The notes beneath the pieces are model-generated. The model was not told the origin of the DNA and did no database searches. It saw only the letters and a program-made list of their open reading frames with translations. Made by a program: the position numbers and the translations under genes. Of a stretch of 9,294 nucleotides of DNA, positions 1 to 6,031 are shown piece by piece (within the stretch, counting starts at the first letter, position 1; each line of letters starts with the position of its first letter). Source of the DNA: JBDKJS01 sp039806065 (GTDB lineage Bacteria > Bacteroidota > Bacteroidia > AKYH767-A > 2013-40CM-41-45); assembly GCA_039806065.1 (NCBI GenBank), contig JBDKJS010000104.1, positions 1-9,294 of the forward strand, given 5' to 3'.

Positions 1-15
1 CACTAATTAAACGCA

Positions 16-729
16 ATGAAAACGGCAGGTAAATTATATTTAATACCCACTTGGCTAAATGCTGGCAATACACAATACATAGGAAGCTGGGTAAAAGAAG
101 TAGTAGTTAACACACAACATTTCGTTGTAGAAACACCAAAAGTGGCACGTGCCTTCATCAAGGCTTGTGGTTATAGCAACATTTCTTTAGCAATGCTTCA
201 AGAGCTCAATGAGCACACACCACATACAGCATTGAATCAACTTTTAGCACCGCTGCTAGCAGGAAACAATGTATGCCTGATGAGCGATGCAGGTATGCCC
301 GCTATTGCCGACCCTGGTGCACGTTTGATAAAACTTGCTCACCACCACCAAATATCTGTAATCCCGCTATCAGGATCATCAAGTATAACACTAGCATTAA
401 TGGCAAGCGGATTTAATGGACAAGGATTTAAATTTTTAGGATACCTTCCCAAAGAAAAAACTTTAAGATTAGCCAAACTCAGACAAATGGAACTATTGGC
501 GAATAAACATTTAGAAACTCAAATATTTATTGAAACACCTTATAGAAATATACAACTTGTAGAAGACATCATATCTGTTTGTAATCCTCATACACAGGTA
601 TGCATAGCCTATAACCTAGAATCGCCAACACAACTCATTGTATCGTGTACCGTTGAAGAATTGAAGAAAAAAAAGTTGCCAAGTGAAAAAATGCCAGCTA
701 TATTTTTAATTGGCTCAAATAATTCTTAG
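16..729 (+). CDS. RsmI-like SAM-dependent methyltransferase (tetrapyrrole methylase fold)
   Basis: The 237-residue protein belongs to the RsmI/COG0313 side of the tetrapyrrole-methylase superfamily, whose best known member methylates the ribose of 16S rRNA C1402 using S-adenosylmethionine. Visible family signatures are MSDAGMPAIADPG at residues 89-101, the PLSGSSSITLALMASG segment at 117-132, FLGYLPKEK at 140-148 and FIETPYRN at 171-178. It is shorter than typical RsmI (about 270-290 residues). Its N-terminus reads GKLYLIPTWLNAG instead of the usual VATPIGNLxD substrate-side loop, so it is more likely a Bacteroidota paralogue than RsmI itself; its target is unknown. It appears cytosolic, with no signal peptide. 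The ATG at 16 is the first start and leaves the family's beta-strand 1 intact. Only 15 bases of upstream sequence are present, so its promoter cannot be judged. Its stop codon overlaps the stop of the convergent lipoprotein gene. Confidence 0.85.
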   Translation: MKTAGKLYLIPTWLNAGNTQYIGSWVKEVVVNTQHFVVETPKVARAFIKACGYSNISLAMLQELNEHTPHTALNQLLAPLLAGNNVCLMSDAGMPAIADPGARLIKLAHHHQISVIPLSGSSSITLALMASGFNGQGFKFLGYLPKEKTLRLAKLRQMELLANKHLETQIFIETPYRNIQLVEDIISVCNPHTQVCIAYNLESPTQLIVSCTVEELKKKKLPSEKMPAIFLIGSNNS

Positions 730-1574
730 TCGGCAAATGTAGCTTCGATCAAGATAGTGGCATATGGAGCTACCATATAAGTACCATCAATTCTTCGAAC
801 ACCTTGCTCACCGAAACCTACTTGTGCATCAGCTAAAATTTTCACTTTATCACTTGGCTTGCAAAGCGGAATAATTTCTTTAAAAATAGGTGGCAAGTTA
901 GGGTTGGTGCCATCAAATAACACTTGGGCACTATCCACAAGTATATTAAACTCAGGCAATATAATTTTATAACTGAGTCTAACTGGAAGTTTAAGTTTAC
1001 TATTACCATTTTCAATAGATCTCTTTAAATATTTTATTCTAAAGTGATCTGATTTTTCAGCATCCACAAATTGGCTTTCCGCTAAGGAATCAAAAAGCAA
1101 AGCTTGTTCTTTTAACTGATCTTGCAATGATTCGTTGATCTGCTCTCTAGCCACTTCCGAAGGTTGCGAACCTATAAGATAAACAGCCAAAGTGCAACTA
1201 GCACTTGGATCACCTTGGTGACCATCCAAATGATTAAAAAATTTTCTGTACTGAGCTATTGTGGGGCGAAAAATCACACTGTCTCCGTGATGCATCACAG
1301 AAAATAAATCGACCCAAGAAAGTGAATCCTTTTTTATCAATTGCATTCTAATTGGAGCTCCAGCTAAATGACTATCATAATATATTTTCCCATCACTACC
1401 AATGGCATTGATATGAAACAAAGCATACTCATTAAGCCGAACCTTAACTTGACTGGAAGAAGTGAAACAGTTATATGCCAAACCATGCGGGGTTAAACAA
1501 GATTCGGGATTTTTATTACAGGCATAACTAAAGCAAAGAATAACTATCGCAAAAAAACCTATCAGTAATCTCAT
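726..1574 (-). CDS. Lipoprotein with two degenerate FKBP-like domains
   Basis: This 282-residue envelope protein starts with a hydrophobic signal (residues 3-18) followed by Cys19 in a relaxed lipobox (SYAC), so it is probably lipid-anchored. Two FKBP-like halves can be traced. Residues about 30-135 begin with the family-like 'GLAYNCF' and end in a beta-rich 'CTLAVYLIG'. Residues about 185-282 contain 'FKEIIPLCKPSDKVKI', 'GFGEQG' and 'APYATILIEATF', which match the end of FKBP domains (usually YGxxG...IPPNATLxFxVEL). A charged, probably helical linker (about 138-185) joins them. The first half lacks the conserved Tyr-Gly loop, so peptidyl-prolyl isomerase activity is doubtful there and uncertain in the second. 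It is the last gene of the leftward operon, starting 6 bases after the stop of the preceding FKBP lipoprotein gene. A chaperone role for exported proteins is inferred. The domain assignment is by eye and moderately sure. Confidence 0.72.
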   Translation of the reverse strand: MRLLIGFFAIVILCFSYACNKNPESCLTPHGLAYNCFTSSSQVKVRLNEYALFHINAIGSDGKIYYDSHLAGAPIRMQLIKKDSLSWVDLFSVMHHGDSVIFRPTIAQYRKFFNHLDGHQGDPSASCTLAVYLIGSQPSEVAREQINESLQDQLKEQALLFDSLAESQFVDAEKSDHFRIKYLKRSIENGNSKLKLPVRLSYKIILPEFNILVDSAQVLFDGTNPNLPPIFKEIIPLCKPSDKVKILADAQVGFGEQGVRRIDGTYMVAPYATILIEATFAD

Positions 1575-1580
1575 TTTAAC

Positions 1581-2111
1581 TTATTTAATTTCAATTAAAT
1601 TTAACTCAACGAATAAAGGACTGGCTGGGGGAATTTTATTTTGATCGCCCAACATACCAAAAGCAAGATAGCTAGGAATAACCAAACGAACTTTATCACC
1701 CTCACTCATATCCATTAAAGCCTCTTCGATTCCTTTAATTTGGCTACCTGGATGCATGACCATGGTCAATAAACTATCGGTATTGGATTGATAGCAAAGC
1801 GAACCACTTAGTAAGAAAATTTTATGTTCAAGATTTAAAGTATCTTCCAATGTTACTTTTCTTCCAGTTCCATTCATCACTTTTTCAATCCTCAATCCCG
1901 AACCTTTCCTCATCATATCATAACGATGTTTAGCAATAAATGAATCAATTGCTGCACTTTCATGAGCCACCATTATTTTATTTGCCGCTACTAGTTTTTG
2001 CTGAATTTCAGCCTCGCTAAGTGGTGGCAAGGAAGTGGGCCCATCGCACGAAAAGGAGATCAAAATTAATGCTGTAGCTAAATTTTTAAAGCTAGTCTTT
2101 AAGAACATCAT
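1581..2111 (-). CDS. FKBP-type peptidyl-prolyl isomerase lipoprotein, GldI-like
   Basis: The 176-residue protein has an N-terminal signal (residues 5-21) ending at Cys22 (SFSC), consistent with an outer-membrane or periplasmic lipoprotein. A helical spacer (about 31-70) precedes one FKBP domain (about 72-176): GLRIEKVMNGTGRKV (72-86), the GSQIKGIEEAL segment (122-132) that matches the family's 'VIPGWEEGL', 'EGDKVRLVIPSYLAFG' (137-152) and the closing 'IPPASPLFVELNLIEI' (160-175). FKBPs catalyse proline isomerisation during folding. The pocket tryptophan is replaced by Ile128, and the usual 'FDSSYDRG' strand reads YQSNTDS, so catalysis may be reduced. In Flavobacteriia, lipoproteins of this type are called GldI and support gliding and secretion; motility is not implied here. 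The start is ATG at 2111 or the adjacent ATG at 2108. Its 5' end overlaps the nrnA-like gene by 20 bases, suggesting translational coupling. Confidence 0.85.
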   Translation of the reverse strand: MMFLKTSFKNLATALILISFSCDGPTSLPPLSEAEIQQKLVAANKIMVAHESAAIDSFIAKHRYDMMRKGSGLRIEKVMNGTGRKVTLEDTLNLEHKIFLLSGSLCYQSNTDSLLTMVMHPGSQIKGIEEALMDMSEGDKVRLVIPSYLAFGMLGDQNKIPPASPLFVELNLIEIK

Positions 2112-3105
2112 ATAATTTCACTTTTGAAATAAATTCAATTACCGTTTCTTCGAGCGACAAATTACTTCTACCTCCGGCAGCATTAAAGTGCCCACCCCCA
2201 TTGAAGTACTTCCTGGAAAATTCCTGCACAGAAAATTCATCTTTTGACCTAAATGAAATTTTAATCACCCCTTGTTTCTCAGTAAATAAGGCAGCCATTT
2301 TGGTTCCCTTCACACTTAGGGCATAGTTTACCAATCCTTCCGTATCTCCTGTCTTATGGTCAAATTTATTTAAATCATTAGCTGATAATGCAATGAATGT
2401 AACCGCATATCCATCTATTTTTGTCAAACAGTTATTTAGTGCAAAACCTAACAATTTAAGTCTATCAAAAGAATTTTGATCGTATACCCATTCGTGTACT
2501 TTATAATTTCTGGCACCACTAGTTTGTAAAGCAGCTATAATATGATGTACTTCTGGCTGCATTCTTTCAAATCTAAAAGAACCGGTATCTGTCATTATAC
2601 CACAGTACAAACTTTCTGCTATAGCTTGATCTATTAGGTGTTGATGCCCTAAAGCTACGATGAGTTCAAAAATTAACTGGCAAGTGGCACAAGCCTTGGT
2701 GTCGCTAAATATAAAATCAAAGCTTGGATCAGGATTGATATGGTGGTCTATTAAAACCTTTGTGCCAGCTGCATCCTTTAAAATACTAGCCAACAATTCT
2801 GTTCGTTCAAACTGATTGAAGTCTAAACAAAATAATAGATCAGCCTCATTGATAGCATTCACTGCTTCATCCAATTTTTTTTCAGCGTCAATGGCTGTGG
2901 ATGCACCTATCATCCAATTTAAAAAATCAGGATATTCGCTAGGAATAACGATTGAAACCTTTTTCCCAAGTTTCAAAAGATAATTGTATAATGCTGTAGC
3001 AGACCCTATAGCATCTCCATCAGGCTTATAATGAGTAACAATGACTATGAACTTGGCTTTTGAAATGAAAGCTGCTAATACATTATAGTTCTTGGAATTT
3101 TCCAT
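2092..3105 (-). CDS. nrnA: DHH/DHHA1 phosphoesterase, NrnA type (oligoribonuclease / pAp phosphatase)
   Basis: The 337-residue cytosolic enzyme is of the NrnA type, which degrades very short RNA oligomers from the 5' end and, in many members, dephosphorylates pAp to AMP. All metal-binding motifs of the DHH domain are present: HYKPDGDAIGS (residues 25-35, with His25, Asp29 and Asp31), Asp95 in CLDFNQFERTE, the DHH triad 120-122, and Asp173 in GIMTDTGSFRF. The DHHA1 domain ends with the substrate-binding FNGGGHFNAAGG (301-312). The length is usual for the family. It is the first gene of an operon with two FKBP lipoproteins. A perfect TAnnTTTG box (3111-3118, minus strand) lies only 5 bases before the ATG, so the mRNA may have almost no leader. 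ATG 3105 is chosen because it gives the normal short lead-in before the first metal motif. The split between RNA and pAp substrates cannot be told from sequence. Confidence 0.92.
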   Translation of the reverse strand: MENSKNYNVLAAFISKAKFIVIVTHYKPDGDAIGSATALYNYLLKLGKKVSIVIPSEYPDFLNWMIGASTAIDAEKKLDEAVNAINEADLLFCLDFNQFERTELLASILKDAAGTKVLIDHHINPDPSFDFIFSDTKACATCQLIFELIVALGHQHLIDQAIAESLYCGIMTDTGSFRFERMQPEVHHIIAALQTSGARNYKVHEWVYDQNSFDRLKLLGFALNNCLTKIDGYAVTFIALSANDLNKFDHKTGDTEGLVNYALSVKGTKMAALFTEKQGVIKISFRSKDEFSVQEFSRKYFNGGGHFNAAGGRSNLSLEETVIEFISKVKLYDVLKD

Positions 3106-3110
3106 GATTG

Positions 3111-3118
3111 CAAAAGTA
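3111..3118 (-). promoter_or_regulatory. Bacteroidota -7 promoter box of the nrnA operon
   Basis: On the minus strand the bases read TACTTTTG, a perfect match to the Bacteroidota -7 consensus TAnnTTTG, followed by CAATC and then the ATG of the nrnA-like gene. No convincing -33 TTTG is seen. The very short distance to the start suggests a leaderless or nearly leaderless transcript. Confidence 0.6.
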
Positions 3119-3183
3119 ATTTAAATATGCTATGGTTGTGGGTAATTACCAGATAAGTGCGTTCAATTATTTCTACGAAAATA

Positions 3184-3191
3184 TACCTTTG
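3184..3191 (+). promoter_or_regulatory. Possible -7 promoter box before the class I methyltransferase gene
   Basis: TACCTTTG matches TAnnTTTG. It lies inside the longest possible reading frame (GTG at 3157) and 4 bases before the in-frame GTG at 3196, which argues against the longest start. No clear -33 element is visible, so the match could be chance. It faces away from the nrnA promoter about 70 bases to the left. Confidence 0.4.
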
Positions 3192-3195
3192 TAAG

Positions 3196-3981
3196 GTGAA
3201 ATATTGGTTTAGAATAAAAAGCTACTTGTATCATAGAATTGTATCCAAAAATGCACATCATTTGCATTCACCTTTTGTATACGATTTTTACACAAACATT
3301 CTTCCTGATGATAGACGGTATTATGCATTTGAATGGATAGAATCACTAAGAAATGTTTTTCTTCAAGATCAAACGAGCATTTTAGTAACCGACTTGGGTA
3401 CTGGAGGAGTAAATGCAAATCAGCGTAAGTTGAAAGTTAAATTCATCGCTAAACATTTCTTAAAACCAAAACGTTTTGGCTGGTTATTTTTTAAAATGGT
3501 ATTGCACTATAAGCCCAATAGAATAATAGAACTTGGAACAAGTTTGGGTATTAATACCGCTTACTTGGCATCAGCCACCAATAACACGGTATATACCGTG
3601 GAGGGTTGTGAGGAAACACTATCGCAAGCTAAAAAAGGTTGGCAGCAGTTAGGCATTCAAAATATTAAATCGGTTAAAGGAGAGGCAGCTTTTCACCTGA
3701 GTGAATTTTTAGCGCACGATGGCCCTTTTGACTTATATTACATAGATGCTAATCACACATCAAAAGCGTTACTAACTTATTACGAAATAATAGCCCCGCA
3801 CATTCATTCTAAAACGATCTTAATATTAGACGATATTTATTGGAGCAGTGATATGGCAAATGGTTGGCATTTATTAATAGACAAAAAAGAAGTGCGAATT
3901 TCAATTGACCTATATCACATAGGGATTTTATTTTTCGATCCTGCAACTCCTAAACAACATTTCAAACTCAATTGTTATTAA
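3196..3981 (+). CDS. Class I SAM-dependent methyltransferase of the Bacteroidota 'HSPFVYDF' type
   Basis: A Rossmann-fold methyltransferase of about 261 residues. Numbering from the first possible GTG (3157), the SAM-binding motif I is IELGTSLGINTAYL (124-137), followed by an acidic ribose-binding Glu149 in TVEGCEE. A catalytic-side motif FDLYYIDANHT (191-201) and LDDIYWSSDMANGW (224-237) resemble metal-dependent O-methyltransferases. The N-terminal HLHSPFVYDFY (36-45 region) is typical of a Bacteroidota-restricted family of unknown substrate, whose usual DGNH reads DANH here. The start is uncertain. GTG 3157 adds 13 residues and would overlap a promoter-like box. GTG 3196 gives the family's usual lead-in of about 20 residues before HSPF and is used here; TTG 3226 would allow a normal leader. 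There is no ATG option. It is monocistronic or leads into the ABC ATPase gene 56 bases downstream. The enzyme fold is sure; the substrate is unknown. Confidence 0.82.
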   Translation: MKYWFRIKSYLYHRIVSKNAHHLHSPFVYDFYTNILPDDRRYYAFEWIESLRNVFLQDQTSILVTDLGTGGVNANQRKLKVKFIAKHFLKPKRFGWLFFKMVLHYKPNRIIELGTSLGINTAYLASATNNTVYTVEGCEETLSQAKKGWQQLGIQNIKSVKGEAAFHLSEFLAHDGPFDLYYIDANHTSKALLTYYEIIAPHIHSKTILILDDIYWSSDMANGWHLLIDKKEVRISIDLYHIGILFFDPATPKQHFKLNCY

Positions 3982-4014
3982 AAGTTAAAGGATAAAATAA
4001 GCGAAGTAAATTAG

Positions 4015-4022
4015 TAGCTTAG
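4015..4022 (+). promoter_or_regulatory. Imperfect -7 promoter box before the ABC ATPase gene
   Basis: TAGCTTAG differs from TAnnTTTG at one position and is followed by C, as is common. It ends 15 bases before the ATG at 4038, in the 56-base gap after the methyltransferase gene. If real, it starts the ATPase-adenosyltransferase transcript. Confidence 0.35.
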
Positions 4023-4037
4023 CACCAAAATAAACTG

Positions 4038-4751
4038 ATGGCGCTTATAGAAATTAAAAATTTAGCCCGAAAATATCAAATCGGTAGTGAAACTATTCAC
4101 GCCTTAAAAGATGTTTCACTTAACATAGAAAAGGGGGAGTATGTAGCATTAATGGGTCCTTCAGGATCAGGGAAAAGCACTTTGATGAATGTTTTAGGAT
4201 GCCTAGACACTCCTAGCAGTGGATCCTACTCCTTGAACAGTAAAATGGTGAGTGCAATGTCAGATAATGAATTGGCTGATGTAAGGAATAAAGAAATAGG
4301 ATTTGTTTTTCAAACATTCAATCTCATACCTAGAAGCACAGCATTAGATAATGTGGCGTTGCCCCTAGTGTATGCTGGCATCAAGAAATCAGATAGGGAT
4401 GTCAAAGCCAAGCAAGTTTTAGCCAATGTAGGGCTAGGCGACAGGTTGTCGCACAAACCAAATGAATTAAGCGGTGGGCAAAGGCAGCGTGTTGCCGTGG
4501 CTCGTGCATTGGTAAATAACCCCTCCATCATACTAGCAGATGAGCCCACTGGTAATCTTGACACCAAAACAAGCATTGAAATAATGGGACTATTTGCTCA
4601 AATCCATAATGCTGGTAATACGGTTATCTTGGTAACACATGAAGAAGATATAGCACAACACGCACATAGAATAATACGGCTTCGTGATGGGCTTATTGAA
4701 AGTGATGAAAAAAACCAAACGATTCGATCACTAGCTCCTACCCTTAAATAA
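4038..4751 (+). CDS. ABC transporter ATP-binding protein, LolD/MacB type
   Basis: The 237-residue nucleotide-binding subunit hydrolyses ATP to drive an inner-membrane ABC complex. It is complete: Walker A GPSGSGKST (40-48), Q-loop Gln92 in FVFQTFNLIP, signature LSGGQRQRVAVARAL (144-158), Walker B IILADEPTGNLD (164-175) and H-loop His201 in LVTHEE. The sequence around the Q-loop and 'DEPTGNLD' is typical of the LolD/MacB/FtsE group. That group pairs with FtsX-like permeases and moves lipoproteins or other envelope substrates, or signals mechanically, rather than importing solutes. No permease gene is adjacent, so the partner lies elsewhere. The cobalamin adenosyltransferase gene begins 8 bases downstream and is probably co-transcribed, although no functional link to cobalamin uptake follows: BtuD-type ATPases have a different character. 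The family is sure; the substrate is unknown. Confidence 0.92.
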   Translation: MALIEIKNLARKYQIGSETIHALKDVSLNIEKGEYVALMGPSGSGKSTLMNVLGCLDTPSSGSYSLNSKMVSAMSDNELADVRNKEIGFVFQTFNLIPRSTALDNVALPLVYAGIKKSDRDVKAKQVLANVGLGDRLSHKPNELSGGQRQRVAVARALVNNPSIILADEPTGNLDTKTSIEIMGLFAQIHNAGNTVILVTHEEDIAQHAHRIIRLRDGLIESDEKNQTIRSLAPTLK

Positions 4752-4759
4752 ATACTAGA

Positions 4760-5317
4760 ATGACATTAAAAATTTATACCAAAAAAGGTGACACCGGTAC
4801 AACCCAACTCATAGGAGGAACCAGAATACCAAAACATCATTTAAGAATAGAAAGTTATGGTACTATTGATGAGCTTAATGCTTATTTGGGCCTCGTTCGC
4901 GACAGCCTGAATATGCAAAGCCATCGCGAAACGATCAAAGAAATTCAAGACAGGCTTTTTACTATTGGTTCTCTATTAGCCAGCGATCCTGACCATAACA
5001 AAATGAAAGTACCAGATCTAAAAGAATCTGACATATCATTCCTAGAAAGTGAAATTGATAAAATGAATGAATACCTACCCGAAATGAAGTTTTTTGTGCT
5101 ACCTGGGGGCTTAGCAGCCAATAGTATAACCCATATAGCCAGATGTGTGTGCAGGCGAGCAGAAAGAATGACAACCCAATTAGCTGTTGAAAGCCCTGTA
5201 AATCCACTAGTTTTAGTCTATTTAAACAGGCTCAGCGATTATTTATTTGTTCTTTCCAGAGCCGTAAGCCATCAAGCCGGAGTAGCAGAAATCCCTTGGC
5301 ATCCCCGTATGCAGTAA
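4760..5317 (+). CDS. PduO-type cob(I)alamin adenosyltransferase
   Basis: This 185-residue cytosolic enzyme transfers the adenosyl group of ATP to cob(I)alamin, making adenosylcobalamin for enzymes such as methylmalonyl-CoA mutase or class II ribonucleotide reductase. The PduO/MMAB family motifs are all present: N-terminal ATP-binding KKGDTGTT (8-15) with the following GGTRIPK, ESYGTIDELNAYLG (31-44), the CRRAER arginine cluster (131-136) and NRLSDYLFVLSR (156-167). Length and helical character fit the trimeric family. ATG 4760 places the Lys-Gly-Asp-Thr-Gly motif at its usual distance from the start. It follows the ABC ATPase gene by 8 bases. It is probably the end of that transcript, since an AT-rich hairpin with a T-run lies downstream. 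Confidence 0.93.
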   Translation: MTLKIYTKKGDTGTTQLIGGTRIPKHHLRIESYGTIDELNAYLGLVRDSLNMQSHRETIKEIQDRLFTIGSLLASDPDHNKMKVPDLKESDISFLESEIDKMNEYLPEMKFFVLPGGLAANSITHIARCVCRRAERMTTQLAVESPVNPLVLVYLNRLSDYLFVLSRAVSHQAGVAEIPWHPRMQ

Positions 5318-5351
5318 TTAAAAAGCTAATTATTTTATTGTGAATAAACGT

Positions 5352-5396
5352 ATTGATAATTTTGACTTAAGGTGTTTAAGCGATCAATATTTTTTT
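5352..5396 (+). terminator. Weak AT-rich hairpin with T-run after the adenosyltransferase gene
   Basis: ATTGAT (5352-5357) can pair with ATCAAT (5383-5388), and inside it CTTAA (5366-5370) with TTAAG (5376-5380) around a GGTGT loop. An AT and six T follow. The stem is AT-rich and has an uneven internal bulge, so termination strength is uncertain. It overlaps the upstream part of the next gene's promoter. Confidence 0.35.
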
Positions 5397-5403
5397 ACTT
5401 TTG
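5396..5403 (+). promoter_or_regulatory. Bacteroidota -7 promoter box of the DUF2795 gene
   Basis: TACTTTTG followed by C is a perfect TAnnTTTG match, 34 bases before the ATG at 5438. The -33 region only offers a TGTTT near 5373-5377. The leader ends in AAAAAAGCGCT with no Shine-Dalgarno sequence. Confidence 0.6.
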
Positions 5404-5437
5404 CAATCCTTAAAACCAACGTTAATAAAAAAGCGCT

Positions 5438-5659
5438 ATGTATTGGACATTAGAACTTGCTCAGCATTTAGAAGATGCACCTTGGCCTGCCACTAAAGAT
5501 GAACTTATTGATTATGCGATTAGATCAGGGGCACCATTAGAAGTGATAGAAAACTTACAAGAATTAGAAGACGAAGGCGAATCATATGAATCCATAGAAG
5601 AAATTTGGCCAGATTATCCCACTAAAGATGATTTCTTCTTTAATGAAGATGAGTATTAA
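5438..5659 (+). CDS. Small acidic DUF2795 protein
   Basis: A 73-residue, strongly acidic cytosolic protein. Residues 1-50 (YWTLELAQHLEDAPWPATKD, then a helix, 'GAPLEVIENLQEL') match my memory of the DUF2795 family, a short helical domain common in Bacteroidota and of unknown function. The C-terminal tail is rich in Asp, Glu and aromatic residues (YESIEEIWPDYPTKDDFFF). It has no signal peptide or membrane segment. It is its own transcription unit, with a perfect -7 box upstream and a strong intrinsic terminator 30 bases after the stop. This suggests constitutive, possibly high expression. I do not assign a function. Confidence 0.85.
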   Translation: MYWTLELAQHLEDAPWPATKDELIDYAIRSGAPLEVIENLQELEDEGESYESIEEIWPDYPTKDDFFFNEDEY

Positions 5660-5689
5660 AATTTGAACTTTGATACAACTAAAATTTTG

Positions 5690-5720
5690 GAGCTTCCACT
5701 AGTGAAGCTCTTTTTTTTTT
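5690..5720 (+). terminator. Intrinsic terminator after the DUF2795 gene
   Basis: GAGCTTC (5690-5696) pairs exactly with GAAGCTC (5704-5710) around a 7-base loop CACTAGT, followed by ten T (5711-5720). This is a textbook Rho-independent terminator for the rightward transcript. Confidence 0.9.
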
Positions 5721-6001
5721 ATAAAAATTAAACACTAATTCATGAAGATAATTGCAAAATAATAGTATCATAAAAATTATATTATTGGCCATGCCAAGCA
5801 TCATCTTCCTCGGCTAACCAATGAACGGCAAGTATATACAATAAGTTGGCCAGGCCATTTCAAAATACCCAAAAGCCTTCCAACAAGGTTTACCAAGCTG
5901 AAACATTAGTTTTTTATGAAATATATTCAAGTTTTGAGTTAAAAATCAAACGATAATCTAGATTTTCACGTATTATTAGCCAACCAATTACAGTAAAATA
6001 T
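5721..6001. other. Gene-poor region with a decayed or repeat-like block
   Basis: No normal gene is visible between the terminator and the next promoter. The flanks (about 5721-5781 and 5907-6001) are very AT-rich. The middle, 5782-5906, is visibly richer in G and C. On the minus strand it reads like protein: a 30-codon frame (ATG at 5906, TAG ending at 5814) contains 'GKPCWKAFGYFEMAWP' and continues in frame after the TAG as PRKMMLGMA. A second minus-strand frame reads 'VHWLAEEDDAWHGQ' before a TAA ending at 5782. TGGCC at 5786-5790 can pair with GGCCA at 5853-5857, so a folded RNA is also possible. It could be a gene remnant, a dispersed intergenic repeat or a small RNA. No tRNA-like fold or promoter is seen for it. 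Confidence 0.45.
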
Positions 6002-6009
6002 TATATTTG
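6002..6009 (+). promoter_or_regulatory. Bacteroidota -7 promoter box of the Cys/His-rich protein gene
   Basis: TATATTTG followed by CA is a perfect TAnnTTTG match, 22 bases before the ATG at 6032, with an A-rich leader typical of Bacteroidota. No clear -33 TTTG is present. Confidence 0.65.
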
Positions 6010-6031
6010 CATAACATTAAATCAAAAAAAA

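Noticed and set aside
4310..4576. Minus-strand frames inside the ABC ATPase (4310-4576) and adenosyltransferase (4962-5207) genes
   Set aside because: Antisense shadows of genes whose sense frames carry complete family motifs.
4001..5320. A cobalamin riboswitch upstream of the ATPase-adenosyltransferase pair
   Set aside because: The gap before the ATPase gene is only 56 bases and shows no B12-box-like sequence; there is no room for the aptamer.
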